Source: Siphonodentalium dalli
Taxonomy: Eukaryota > Mollusca > Scaphopoda > Gadilida > Siphonodentaliidae
Direction: 5' to 3'
Assembly: GCA_032622095.1 (NCBI GenBank)
Contig: CP136066.1
Span: 67,526,278 to 67,590,277 of the forward strand
Length of the DNA stretch: 64,000 bases
Part shown: one piece after another, positions 11,260 to 22,000 of the stretch
Layout of the letters: every line of letters starts with the position of its first letter
Numbering within the stretch: position 1 is the first letter of the stretch
The notes under the pieces: model-generated
Databases searched by the model: none
Seen by the model: only the letters and a program-made list of their open reading frames with translations
Told to the model about the DNA's origin: nothing
Translations under genes and position numbers: made by a program

Positions 11260-11624
11260 TTATTCTTCAATAACGACGTTTTACATTGAAAATCCACGGT
11301 TGTGTAATCATTACTGTCACAGTGGAATACCTATGAAAGTACATTTCGTCTAGGACAAACTGGTGCATATTGCAAACAATGTCTAAGACGAACAACGGGG
11401 AATATAGCATCACACACAAAGTTGGACGGGCCTCGATATTCAAAATAACCATCGTTTCGTGGAAGAAAACAGTGGCGGAATTCACAGGTGTTGACGCTGC
11501 CCAGAATTGATTTACCATTAATTCTTGCATTTTTCTACCTTGTTATGGCCAAATTATTAAGACTATCTCCTTTTTAAAGAATTCAGTGACTTGTTTTATG
11601 AAATTGGTTTCGTCGGGTAGGCAT

Positions 11625-11850
11625 AAATGGTGTGCTGTTTTTCGCCTGAAACACCAATCTCTGTTATGCTGACGTTGGAGTTTGATTCTTCGTGTGTTGT
11701 GGTGAGTCACACTATACGTGTTGGGGAATCACTGATGACTGTCACTGCGGTCACGGAGATGACATCAGCACTGGGAGCCTCACTCTCGATACAAGACTCA
11801 AATCCAACGTCACGTATTCGCAATTGTCATCAAAGTTTGTTCTATTTCTA
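11625..11850 (-). other. Ser/Thr-rich minus-strand frame, doubtful exon
   Basis: On the minus strand an open frame encodes an acidic Ser/Thr-rich peptide (VGFESCIESEAPSADV, VTAVTVISDSPTRIV), interrupted by one TGA and then continuing HEESNSNVSITEIG. The composition is protein-like, but no domain or clear splice borders were found, and the plus-strand ORF across the same bases is an alternative. Confidence 0.2.
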
Positions 11851-12279
11851 AAGTAATTACTGTCGTACACATTATATAATGGCGACGAGGATGGGCCGAG
11901 CAGTGGCGACCATATGAGGTGATTGTTTCATGGATTTCCAACTATCGTCACACAAATATCGAATGAATATCGAACTAACTTCACAGACATAATTAGTTTC
12001 CTTAGACTTATCCCCGTTACTCATTTTGAGCCATCTAGATGGTCTCCCGTTAATTTCTACAGAACCCAACCATACCGACAATCGCTTTCTAAGATAAAAA
12101 TTACAAACAAGAAAACAGTCAATTGACTTTCCATGTACTTGTTGATGATAGTTCTGAAAACAGTTATTTTATTTCGCCTGAACCCACGTCCCGTGCATTG
12201 GGTCCCTTAACAGATTCGTTTTGCAATGTGTATATACAGGCATTCAACTGAGATGTATATTGTTTTATTTCATCTTCAG

Positions 12280-12474
12280 GTTACGGAAGAAATTTGTAAA
12301 CATGTAAAGAGGTCCGAATACAAGCTAATGATGGAAAAGTTATCAAAAGCTCAACGTGTCATCTGTAAAGTGGTGGCGGATGAAATAAGTCAAGTAACCC
12401 CGATAACATCAACACCTGGCCAGCTTATCATCTCGCAGAGCATTGCATTGAATGTCATAGAAAAATTCAGTTAG
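12280..12474 (+). CDS. Candidate exon, unknown helical protein
   Basis: Starts after a strong acceptor (ATTTCATCTTCAG, AG at 12278-12279) in phase 0 and stays open to TAG at 12472-12474. The peptide is charged and helix-forming, with segments EEICKHVKRSEYK, LMMEKLSKAQRVI and VVADEISQV. It lies upstream of two further plus-strand phase-0 exon candidates (13116-13343, 14550-14660), so it may belong to the same broken gene. No domain is recognised, and the stop would have to be bypassed by an internal donor if the chain is real. Confidence 0.35.
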   Translation, partial: VTEEICKHVKRSEYKLMMEKLSKAQRVICKVVADEISQVTPITSTPGQLIISQSIALNVIEKFS

Positions 12475-13115
12475 GAGGAACTGAAGGATCAGCAACAGAA
12501 AGCAATGCCATTCTTGACATTAGCGATCCTCAGTCCTCTCACATCTTCTGATGGAGTACTTCAATGGTACGATTATGGAGATTAATATTGATATGTATTA
12601 AAGACATAATGTGGACTTCATCCATGAATAAAACGAGTTAGTATCCAACCACTATCCCCATTTGAAGAATGAACCAATGAAATAAGATTTCTGAACAATG
12701 CAGCCACACCTATCATTTCAGAAAACATAACGGTTCGTTCAATAGACCCACAAATGTAAATATTTACCACTTTGTTGGGGACGCATTACAACTGGGCATA
12801 AACATTAGGACAATGTTTACGCTAATACTAATGCGTGCAATTTGTGGATAACAATCATGCTGTTTTATGTCTATTTGGATATAAAATTTATGAAATTAAC
12901 TTATTTTGGGATTATTATTTAAGAAAAGCTGTGCGGCTCTGTAGCTTGTGTGAGGAAGATGTTGCAATACAGCTGTCACCAGAACCATATTTGGCTACGG
13001 CAGACAACCCGACAAGGAACGACATAAATGAGGCAACGGTTATTTCAAAAATAAGGGATGGTGGAATGTTTGGGCTGAAAATAGCAATTGGCTATAAGCC
13101 TACATATTCTTCCAG
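12475..13115 (+). other. Probable intron or spacer
   Basis: Contains an open frame from 12835 with protein-like composition (AVRLCSLCEEDVAIQL, ATADNPTRNDINEATV) that overlaps the next candidate exon in another frame. No splice borders support it as coding. Confidence 0.25.
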
Positions 13116-13343
13116 TCTTCAGATTCTGAAACCCGATCTGGGAACAGCGAGGAAGATTCGGCCGAACCGCATCAATGGAAGTTAAGCGAGAGAAAAAAAG
13201 GGTACAAATTCGGGGGGAAATTTAAAAGGGCAACCATGCAGGTCGCAAACACATGCACGGGCGTGAGAAAGCCAAGCTTCGAAGCAGACAACGTCAAGAG
13301 AGCACAATTATTTCGAAAGCGGAGTAACACGGTTTTGAAAAAG
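13116..13343 (+). CDS. Candidate internal exon, acidic then basic
   Basis: Exactly 76 codons between an acceptor (TATTCTTCCAG, AG at 13114-13115) and a donor AAG|GTGAGG at 13344, phase 0 at both ends. The peptide starts acidic and Ser-rich (SSDSETRSGNSEEDSAEP), passes a basic Gly/Lys stretch (ERKKGYKFGGKFKR) and ends FRKRSNTVLKK. This profile fits a disordered regulatory linker or a nucleic-acid-binding tail. The next plus-strand exon candidate (14550-14660) is also phase 0 and could splice to it across a 1.2-kb intron. No family is recognised. Confidence 0.45.
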
Positions 13344-13445
13344 GTGAGGCATATTTTATCGCCCTTGTATACATTTGACATACATTGGCCAATGCAAATC
13401 ATAATCTATATAATTGAATGCATGCAAATGTGTAATGACACATAC

Positions 13446-13788
13446 CTGAGGTTGAATAGTCTTGTGTCGCAGCAACAGCATTTTTTAGCCGCTGACAAAC
13501 TTTTACGATGTCGACCTTTTTCCCCTTCTTTGCTGTCTGGTAGTCGCTGCTTAATTGTGTCACCAATTAGGTCCAATTGGTCTAGATATCCCTCTGCCAT
13601 GGCCTTTAACACTGGGATTGTTTTGCTGTGGATGGACTCTGCCAGTACCCTGTCTGCGTGCTTAATGAAGATGGGTTCTTAGAGGGCCTGCCTATATTCC
13701 CCCTTCTCTTCTAATCTGGTTAGATACGTCTCACGGGTTCGATTGCATCGATCACTGAAGACATGCAGTCTGTCATCAAGCGTTTCTC
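13446..13788 (-). pseudogene. Exon 2 of a minus-strand gene, one nonsense codon
   Basis: On the minus strand the acceptor TTCTTTTTACAG precedes 13788 and the donor AG|GTATGT follows 13446. The frame reads ETLDDRLHVFSDRCNRTRE, then LTRLEEKGEYRQAL, a TAA at 13679-13681, then EPIFIKHADRVLAES, HSKTIPVLKAMAEGYL, a Lys/Glu-rich part and AAKKCCCCDTRLFNL. Apart from the single stop the exon is open over its full length, and the entry phase fits the exit phase of the upstream exon at 14027-14195 (one base plus two). The protein looks alpha-helical. I do not recognise the family. It lies inside the putative intron of the plus-strand exon pair. Confidence 0.5.
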
Positions 13789-14026
13789 CTGTAAAAAGAA
13801 ACAAAACACGATTCGACGAAGAACTAATTTTGTACCGTTTGAATCACACCGTTATTGACACATCATTACAACTAATTATTGAAACATAATAGTGTTGTAT
13901 CCAATTACACATGCCTTTTGCAATATATTGTACATCCATCATTCATTTAGTGTATAGTTATAACATCAATTCCCAATTGCTCGTTTTTGGTATAGGATCG
14001 ATTGGGATATGATTATATATATTTAC

Positions 14027-14195
14027 TGGAAAAGGAAACTGCAGAAACCCTGTCGATATTGCTATAGATAAATGAGGAGACCCTCAACAGTTTCCTACGG
14101 CCATTTATTTCTTTGGACAGATCAATGTTTCGAGCCTGGTGCTTCTCTGCGCCCTGATCTTGGAGAGTTGCCGACTGGCCAAACATAGTTTCCAT
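14027..14195 (-). CDS. Exon 1 of the minus-strand gene
   Basis: Begins with ATG at 14195 and encodes METMFGQSATLQDQG, KHQARNIDLSKEING, RRKLLRVSSF and VSAVSFS before a donor A|GTAAAT at 14026. The exon is 56 codons plus one base. The downstream exon begins with two bases of a codon, so joining the two restores an AGA codon and keeps the frame. The matching phases are the main reason to call these a gene rather than chance ORFs. Function is unknown. Intron length would be 238 bp. Confidence 0.45.
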
Positions 14196-14549
14196 GTTAC
14201 ATCGTATCTACAATTTAACAAAATACGTATTTCGCATACTATGGAAGAAATTGTCATCAAGCAGCCTGTTGAATTTGATAATAGTTAAAAACAAATCGCA
14301 ACTTTAATGTATGACGTCATTGCTCCATGCGAGAATGTACCAGGTAATAAGATGCGCTAAGCAAAGAGAGCATTATGTTATGTCGATAATCTTACTCCGT
14401 ACATGTGTTAATAGAAGTCGAGTTATATCCCTTGTTGTTCCGGGCAGGAAAATTGTCCAGATGGAAAGAAAAGTAAAGTTGCAACATGCATTCATTCAAT
14501 TAAGCTATTTTTGATAATAGTGTTTATTCATTTTGTATATCAAAAATAG

Positions 14550-14660
14550 GTATGGGAACTGAGTGTTGCCACGGGGGCTGATGTGTTCGTTGACGTGGAA
14601 TACGAAAGGAGAAAGAAGATGTTTTTCGTCACCGAAGGACATTTCGCGGAAGTTTATGAG
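14550..14660 (+). CDS. Candidate 37-codon exon
   Basis: Bordered by an acceptor (CAAAAATAG, AG at 14548-14549; a weak pyrimidine tract) and a donor GAG|GTACAG at 14661, phase 0 at both ends. The peptide VWELSVATGADVFVDVEYE followed by RRKKMFFVTEGHFAEVYE is compact and protein-like, a beta-type segment with a basic turn. It could follow 13116-13343 in the same transcript. No domain recognised. Confidence 0.4.
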
Positions 14661-15015
14661 GTACAGTTTTATTTCATCATTCATAAAGTTCGATATATTA
14701 ATTAAATGCTTGAATGAGTGTCCACAACATATCCAATAATGTTAAATGTCCAATCCAATTTAATACAATTATGGCATACATTTTGTGTAATGCGCCCAAC
14801 AGAATGATGTGTATTAAGAATAAATAAAATGAAATTAATTAGAGGATTTGTCAACAAATTATTAAAGACACGGATTGTCTTCCTGGTGGGTATGCTGTTA
14901 AAATAGTCACCCTTTAAAACTTATATAAACAGAAAGAATATTAAAATATGGACATATGTGATTTTATACCTATAATAAATATAGTATAAACAATATGTTA
15001 TTATCATTTATGTAT

Positions 15016-15080
15016 GCTTTGTTATGTAAACAAAATCCATGTTCTGTAAATGTTTTTGGCTTTTGTTTACATAGCAAAGC
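15016..15080. repeat. 65-bp inverted repeat
   Basis: GCTTTGTTATGTAAACAAAA and its near-perfect complement TTTTGTTTACATAGCAAAGC flank a spacer of about 25 bases. Confidence 0.85.
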
Positions 15081-15678
15081 GTACGAACTTGACAATAACC
15101 TACTATTTATGCAAATATTTGGGTTTAGTACAAGAACACACTCTTGCTATATTTCAATATTCTTTCTGTTTATGGCGGCTTTAACGGAAGTGACTATTTT
15201 AACAGTAATATCCACAACGAACGCCACCGTATCTTTAAATTGATAGGAAATGTTATGTAAACAGTAGCTGTTGATTACCACCGCCCAGCAAAGATCACAA
15301 GGTATACCATAATAATTAGTTTTTTGAACCATTGTGAATTTATATTTTGAATTTAAAGATTTAAAGCAGGAATGAACGACTTCACATACAACATAAACCA
15401 TAACCTTGTCCATTAATGTTAATGGTGACGTTTCACTGAATCAACCATAAACAACGTTATGTTATGTGACATTATAGCTGGACATATTTTTTTAACATTA
15501 TAAATTTGTATGTTAAAATATACATGATAATATGTGTTGTACCGCTAATTAAATGACATTGCATCTAATGAAACATCTTTATGGAAAAAGAAAGTTTTAT
15601 ATGGAACTATATTGCCCTAAACGTTTTGTTACGACATATATTGGGATCCAACTAAAGATCCAAATTGTTATAGTAAAA

Positions 15679-15756
15679 TTGGTCTGAAACACTAAGTATA
15701 TCGTTTTGAGTGTATCATGATACAATCAAAAACATGCACTTAGTGTTTCAGACCAA
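15679..15756. mobile_element. 78-bp near-perfect palindrome
   Basis: The arm TTGGTCTGAAACACTAAGT pairs with ACTTAGTGTTTCAGACCAA. The interior GTTTTGAGTGTATCATGATA is itself an imperfect palindrome centred on ATCATGAT. Weaker pairing extends outward. It may be a miniature foldback element or a cruciform-forming site. Confidence 0.8.
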
Positions 15757-15838
15757 CTATTGCAATAGTCATAAGTTTTAACTTTAAAGTCACAAAATTA
15801 TGTGTCAATTCACCTAGAAACATACATCACAATTTCAA

Positions 15839-16231
15839 TTGAAGGGTGTGGTTAAAAATAAACCAAAGGGCGTGTCATCACCACCACCACTAACAACAAC
15901 AACAACAACAACAGGGCCAGTAGATCTGCCATCAACGTCGGCTCCCCAAAAAAGAAGAGTTTCGTCAGGCACCAACACGGGCGAAATTGGGTCCGGCAAG
16001 AATAGATGCCGCGTCTGCGGCCGTATATACACCTTACCCTGCGACGAGCTTGGTCGCTGGGTAGGGTGTAAAGGAAAAGCATGCAAGTACTGGGTGCATG
16101 GTTACTGTATCGGCTTAGTTGGGCTTGAAAACAAGGAAATAAAAGCATTAAAGTTTAATTTTAATTTTGCAAAAATAAGAAATATCGCAGAGGGCAATTG
16201 TTTTTCAGAAATTCATATTCTTATGCACTGA
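15839..16231 (+). CDS. PHD-like zinc-finger ORF fragment
   Basis: A Pro/Thr-rich start with eight threonines from an (ACA)n run is followed by a Cys/His cluster CRVCGRIY, WVGCKGKAC and WVHGYCIGL. The order C-x2-C ... W.GC....C..W.H..C is that of a PHD/RING-like cross-brace finger, usually a chromatin or protein-binding module. In invertebrate transposons such fingers often sit at the C-terminus of the element protein, and a start here lacks upstream domains, so it is probably the tail of a broken gene. The frame differs from the Mutator-like transposase that begins 360 bases downstream, so whether both belong to one element is open. Confidence 0.6.
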   Translation: MKGVVKNKPKGVSSPPPLTTTTTTTGPVDLPSTSAPQKRRVSSGTNTGEIGSGKNRCRVCGRIYTLPCDELGRWVGCKGKACKYWVHGYCIGLVGLENKEIKALKFNFNFAKIRNIAEGNCFSEIHILMH

Positions 16232-18511
16232 CTCTGAAAAAAATATCAATAAACATTTTAAATAGTGCTGAAATACCACCATCTGAGGCTGATGTCTATA
16301 GTTGCTCAGCAGCTGAATCCTCTGCAACTAAACTGATTTTTAAAAGGAATGAGCCTAAATTTTCGGGATATAGATTTTTCAATATAGAACTTGCTGTTCA
16401 ACAGATATGTGATTTGACACTTCATGCCGCACAATGTGAGACGGGTCAAATGTTTAGCTCAACTGGACAGATGGCAATTGAATTTGTATCTGAGATTCAG
16501 GCGCGTGGTTTATCTTGTCAACTAATTGCACAGTGTAAGGGCTGTGGCAAGATATTTCGTGTTGGTAGATCACCTAAAGTTATGACCAGTGATGGTTCAA
16601 AAAGATGATATTAATTTGAGGGCAGTTTGGGGTTGTATGGCCACCGGTAGTGGGGGTCGCACCTCAACCAACTACTGTCAACTCTGAACTGCCCTAGCAT
16701 GCGTCCGGCAACTTTCAGTAATATTGAATTAGACATTGGGAAGTTTTGGCGGAATGCTTGCGAGGGGGAGATTCTTGCTGCTGGACAAGAGGAACGTAGG
16801 ATAGCTGAAGAAGCGGGTGAATATTTCACAACAAAGGATGGTAGGAAATTCCCAGCGATTACTGTGATATGTGATGGTGGCTGGAGTAAGCGTACACACA
16901 AGCATTCTTATAATGCTATGGGTGGCGTTGCTATCATTATCGGAGCTCGGACAAAAACACTTCTCCATGTTGGAATACGAAATAAGTATTGTCGAACTTG
17001 TGTCCGGGCCCAAAATAGAAAAGTTGACCCACCAGCTCATGAGTGCTTTAACAATTGGAATAAGAGCAGTCAATCCATGGAAACCGATGCTCTAGTTAAG
17101 GGCTTTCTGCTTGCAGAAGAAAAGCATGGTGTTAGATATATGTATATGATAGCAGATGGGGATAGCAGTGCGTGCGCCAGTATAGTATAATTAATACCAG
17201 ATTGGGGATCGGATGTTAAGAAAATTGAATGTGCTAACCATGCATGTAAATGCTTCAGGTCAAGTCTCGAGAAACTTTTCACTGAGAAACCCTTCTATAA
17301 AGGTGAGGGGAAGTTGACAAAAGCCGTCAGGGTTCGCATGGTCACTGCTGTGAGGTCAAATGAACCCGATAAGAAAGCAGCAGTTACGATGCTAGATCAT
17401 GATATAAGAAACTCTGTATATCATATATTTGGCAATCATGACAAATGCAGTGATTTCTGTAAAGCCAGAAAATCGACTGAAGGATGTACAGGTAAGCAAC
17501 ATAATGAGAATACCGTTACAAGTAGTGTTCAAATATTGCAATCGACCCAAAACCCAGATAGTGCAGACAAGTCTACCAGTAGAGATGCTGTTGTTGTTGT
17601 TGACCCATCCACTACAAATAGTGCTGATTCTAATATTAGTACAGGTATGTATACACAAAATGTTCGTGATTCAACATCTGCCAGGTTAAGTGAAAGTGAC
17701 AACTTTAATGATGAGATTGGTGACAGCAGTAAATCTGGTGAAGGAAATGCTCAATGTGTAAAAGATATATTCAGTCAAAATTTGAGTATGTGGTCTGATT
17801 GTTTGTCATCTGTTGACGAAGAAAAGAGTAGGGGTGAAACAGATTTGAATATCAATAATTTGGAGTCGGCTATGTTAGCTGACATGCATTCTTTTGGATC
17901 GTCTTGCTTCACAATCAAACAGACTGATCGGAAATTTTACGACAAACTTGGCAGAATGTTGGATGCACATTAGATGTAAATTTGATGGTGGTAAGTTCTT
18001 TGGGCGATGTCTTAGTGGATCGTGGCATGCTCGTTGTTATGGTGCTTCATTGCGCCAAAACTTAGGTGTTGAATTGTCCCCAAAATGCTGGGAAATGAGT
18101 ACTGCCACAAGCCCATGTGAGTTTTTCTGCAGACAGTATGATCGAATGAAAAAACAAAATGTTGCTGCTCTTAGATATCGCATCAAACCGGAAAGTAAAA
18201 TAATTAGAATGAAGCGTAAACTTACATCAGCTGCTGAGTCCAACAGCAAGAAAGCTAAGCGGGCTTATGGGGGGGGGGGTGCTGTAGATGTTTGTTCCGA
18301 TGTTTCGACTCTCGAGTTGGAACAGAAACAGCATGATTATATGAAACTGCACATAAATGTGAATAACACACAAAATTCTGATATAGAAAAATGCACACAA
18401 TTGCACTGGCCGATCGAGAGACCGGGAAAATCCGGAGGGGGTTCTGGTTGGGTCGCAAATAAAACCGACGTGGGCCGCCACATGTGTTGTTTAACCATCA
18501 CAATTTCCTAA
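16198..18511 (+). pseudogene. Mutator-like transposase, degenerate
   Basis: Remnant of a Mutator-like element transposase of the kind widespread in invertebrate genomes; these enzymes cut and paste TIR elements with an RNase H-fold DDE domain. In order: the N-terminal Cys region (AQCKGCGKIF); a segment in another frame with LRAVWGCMATGSGG; then EEAGEYFTTKDG; the catalytic-domain start ICDGGWSKRTH; VGIRNKYCRTC; NKSSQSMETDALVKGF; YMYMIADGDSS; and later IFGNHDKCSDFC. The C-terminal part continues two frames on as IGNFTTNLAECWMHI, KFDGGKFF, GSWHARCYGASLRQN. Lesions: frameshifts near 16600 and 16680, a stop at 17188-17190 inside the DDE region, and a frameshift near 17960. The 11-base G run at 18269 lies inside the tail. 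No TIRs were identified. Confidence 0.85.
18269..18279. repeat. Poly-G tract (11 nt) in transposase tail
   Basis: Eleven G residues inside the Mutator-like C-terminal frame, encoding a Gly run there. Confidence 0.9.
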
Positions 18512-20998
18512 TCGCTAATCTCGAGATTTTAACTAACTCCCAGCTGTAAATCCACAAAAAATTATCATGCACCCTTCCCGGACCCTCCCCCAATTGAAAT
18601 TTACAACACAATATGAACGCTTCTGTTCAGACCAGTCTAGATGCTAGGATTAGCGATTTTCTTGTATAGTTTTCAAAATTGTCTCACCCAGGACCGGACA
18701 ACCATGGACAGCCGGGTGTGTCCTGGTCTTTTGTCCGTAGCCGTGTGCGTCTGCAGTTAGACCGCTAGATGTTAGAATTTATGCATTTTTTCAGGTAAAT
18801 GCTCTCATACCGCGAATACCGGTATATACATGTGCATGTAGAACCATGGTTTATGAATGTTAGGCCATGAGCACTGAGGTGCAAGGCCCAAGGGGGTGCA
18901 AATGGAATTATGCAAAAACATGGTCTGGTTCAAGGGGGGGTGCAGTTGGAGTTTCCGAGGGTGGACATGGACAGATTCTAATTCAAGGGGTGGTGTAGAT
19001 GGGCCGGTATTACATGTATATTCATTTCCCGGGTCCGCCTCTGTGTACATTTACAGATATTAAAGACATGTTGACATACCGGTAGTATGTACTCTTTCGG
19101 ATGCGAGAAACTGATAAGTTAGCATCCATGTCCTATGCCAACTGGAGGAATATAGCATTCTACTAACATCACCGAAAATATCAAACAAATCGACCCTACC
19201 ACTCCATAGAAAACATCGTTTAAACTACGCTCAATTGTAAATATTTACTGCTCGATCGGGACGCATCTATCGGCGATAATCCAACAAGATGATTTTGTCA
19301 TCGAGAGTCACTGCATTTAATTAATACATAAGAATGACGGTGTGTGTTGTCAATTTATATATATTTGTAAAAATAACTACTTTGAACAAGATTATTCTCC
19401 ATTTCTATTTGATCACCCCACCGGAGTGTTTCACATCACTTTAAAGTAGCTTTACAAGTTCTAGCAAATACATTTATTTCAGGAGCATAGTAATTCACTG
19501 TGTCGCCCCCTCTTTCCGTTATGCTTGTCAAGGTGATAACATGATTATGATTAAATTGACACAATTATACATACATGTACATGTATGTACTAAATGTACA
19601 TGGTATGCATGTACCGCTCAGAACCTGTATACTATCGGGATCCAAAATATAGGTACTGTTATTAAATGTCTAGTAAATAATCACCACTGTACATTTATGC
19701 TGAATTGTGTTAAATGGTTAAATATTTGTTATTTCACTCCAAAATGCTTTTCATCTAAAACCACTTCAATGTGGTCTGAAATGATTATTAAGATGCAGGC
19801 AAGGCTAACACAGATTTCTTGGTTCTTAGAGAGCTAAACAAAGATTATGTTAGGGAAATGACCCCATTATTTCACCCTCTGTAGGCTGAACTATTGCTTA
19901 ATTGTGAGGAAATTTCCCCAATGTACTATTATTCTGGCCCTACACGTACATGAAAATGTACTTGTATATGTACCGGTACAAGGGTTATTTCAGAATAAGG
20001 TAGTAGTACACCGTTAGCATTTTTTTTCTCACTATAATGAAATTTGTCGCCATACTACCCCATGTATAAAGTTAGCTAAACATTTTAAATGGCCATGTTA
20101 AACATATGAATAGAACATGGATACATTATGCCAAAATCCACTATAATTGCTTTCCCAAAATGTGCAATGCAAAATATATATATAAAACTCACATATCAGA
20201 TAAAGAAATTATGCACTGTGCTTTCCAGACTAGAAATCAGCAACTGATTCAAACACAGAAGAACATGGTGTTAAAAATAACAAAACAATAATCGAGAAAG
20301 GCAAACAAACAAAAACTGCTCCGTTTCCAACTTTTCAGACAAGCAGGCAGGGATTTTTTGGCAATTTCTTTTTTTAAAGTCTTTTATCCATAGGTAATAT
20401 AGTATTGTCATCATGGTGCCATGTACTATGGTAGATCCATGTGTATTGAAAATAAGCCAAGTACATGTATGAAGCATCAAATTGGAGAAAAACATGTTGT
20501 CCCTTGAATTAATTCAGTCTGCATTAAGATCTCAGCCAACATTGAGATTAATAACCCACTTAGTTTTGCTTTTGGGATTGGCAAAAAAATAAATATTCAC
20601 ATTTACACTCTAACAGGTAAAATATATAGACTAGCTTTCTGGAGAAAATAAAAAGAAATGGAGGCAGGCAAGAAAATCTCAGTCAGGCAGGGTATTGGAA
20701 AGAAAGAAGGTTTTTGTTGTGCCTAAAACTTGTTTGATTGTAGAGACAATGTCCAAACTTACCCTTTTGTGCGAACCAGCTTAATATAGCAAAGAGTGAC
20801 CCTTGTTGTGGATAAATATGAGACAATAATTCAGATCTTTCCCAATGTACATGTACGGTATGTTTTAGTCGGCGTAACTATGGTAGACCGAGTAGTAATT
20901 AATGCGTCAAACAAAATGTCCATTCCCAAACGTGCTTTGCAATGTTTGCATCATGAAATTCATTAAGAAAATGTATACCTACTTATACTATGTACATC
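18512..20998. other. Intergenic, ACATGTAC-rich patches
   Basis: No supported gene. Short palindromic ACATGTAC/GTACATGT sequence is frequent at 19565-19615 and 19945-19985. The minus-strand ORF at 18805-19050 and the plus-strand ORF at 19541-19837 have no family support. Confidence 0.5.
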
Positions 20999-21218
20999 TA
21001 CAGTAATGCTCTAAGTAATCGACTTCTTAACAGCAGAGTTATTGGTAACTTTTCAGGATTTAATAAGAAATATGGCTTGTTGACATTCATCGGAAAGCTC
21101 TCACCAAGAGATTTCCGATGAATGGCAACAAGCCATATTTCCAACAAAATCCTGAAAAGTTACTAGTACCAATAATTATGCTGTGGTTAATAAGTCGATT
21201 ACTTAGAGCATTACTGTA
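20999..21218. mobile_element. 220-bp foldback element
   Basis: TACAGTAATGCTCTAAGTAA at the left end is complementary to TTACTTAGAGCATTACTGTA at the right end. Both arms, about 95-100 bp each with small mismatches, include GTAACTTTTCAGGAT, ATATGGCTTGTTG and CATTCATCGGAAA. A short CTCTCACCAAGAG centre remains. No coding content or clear target duplication. Confidence 0.85.
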
Positions 21219-21638
21219 CATCCAGGAACCGGTACATGTAAGGGGGTATTCACACACTCACTACATTTTTACTCACCGTAAAGGATCATGTCCAGAGCTC
21301 CCTAACAATTTAATTTCTACGAAAATGTAAATCCAATACTAAACACACGGTTAAAAGTATTCGAAGGAAATAAAGTACCGTACATATTGACTGTTAGTTC
21401 TTCAATTAATTTGTGAAATCTCAAGTTTTTGTTCTGTGTAAATTCCAGTTATGTCAGTGTTGTTATTCGTTACAATTTATTACCCCCGTTTTCACGATTG
21501 TATTGCCCCGGCGTAACGTGACGTTGCAAATTGGTGTACACGTGGCAGTGTACTGTATACGAACACGTGTACTTTTTAAAAGTTCAGATAATTTTTCATA
21601 ATGCAGCACGAGCACCACCACATTTTTTGACCAGGAGA

Positions 21639-21973
21639 ATGAATCCACAGGCCTACCAGTGGCTATTAATACCAGACCTGGTCGGACCCGCCAGCCAGTG
21701 GCCTTGTGAAATCAGACGTCTTTTTTGGACACGGAATTTTGACAGACTAATTTTATCGGCATTTGTGTGGGTCAATGGACTTGACCCTACTATATTCTTA
21801 CGGTGGGTGACATGAACTTTTTGTGCGCCACCGCACAATATTTTGCACATTTAAGCAGACTATTTCAGTATTATGGTCAAGGGAGGAAATATAGACTGTA
21901 TGCATGGAACACTATATCCCACCGCTATGAGTATTTGGACGGTACACCGAGATATTATCGCCAGAATGCATGA
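21639..21973 (+). pseudogene. FVWVNGLDP-family ORF, copy 2, one frameshift
   Basis: The better-preserved homologue of 2578-2900. From ATG at 21639 the frame gives AYQWLLIPDLVGPASQWP, EIRRLFWTRNFDRLI, SAFVWVNGLDPTIFLRWV and then a TGA. Homology resumes one base out of frame as DMNFLCATAQYFAHL, LFQYYGQGRKYRLYAWN and HRYEYLDGTPRYYRQNA, ending at TGA 21971-21973, close to the relative end of copy 1. The full product would be about 111 residues, rich in aromatics. No known domain is recognised. The repeat R2 begins 27 bases downstream. A small accessory protein of an unidentified mobile element is my best guess (inference). Confidence 0.65.
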
Positions 21974-22000
21974 ATAATAATGTATTATAAATCATCTATG

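Larger units (their letters stand above)
14661..15838. other. AT-rich spacer with two hairpins
   Basis: No supported coding sequence. It contains the inverted repeats 15016-15080 and 15679-15756, annotated separately. Confidence 0.5.

Noticed and set aside
11012-11353. 113-codon plus-strand ORF
   Set aside because: It contains the 30-bp tandem duplication, and the AT-rich composition gives low-complexity peptide; no splice or motif support.
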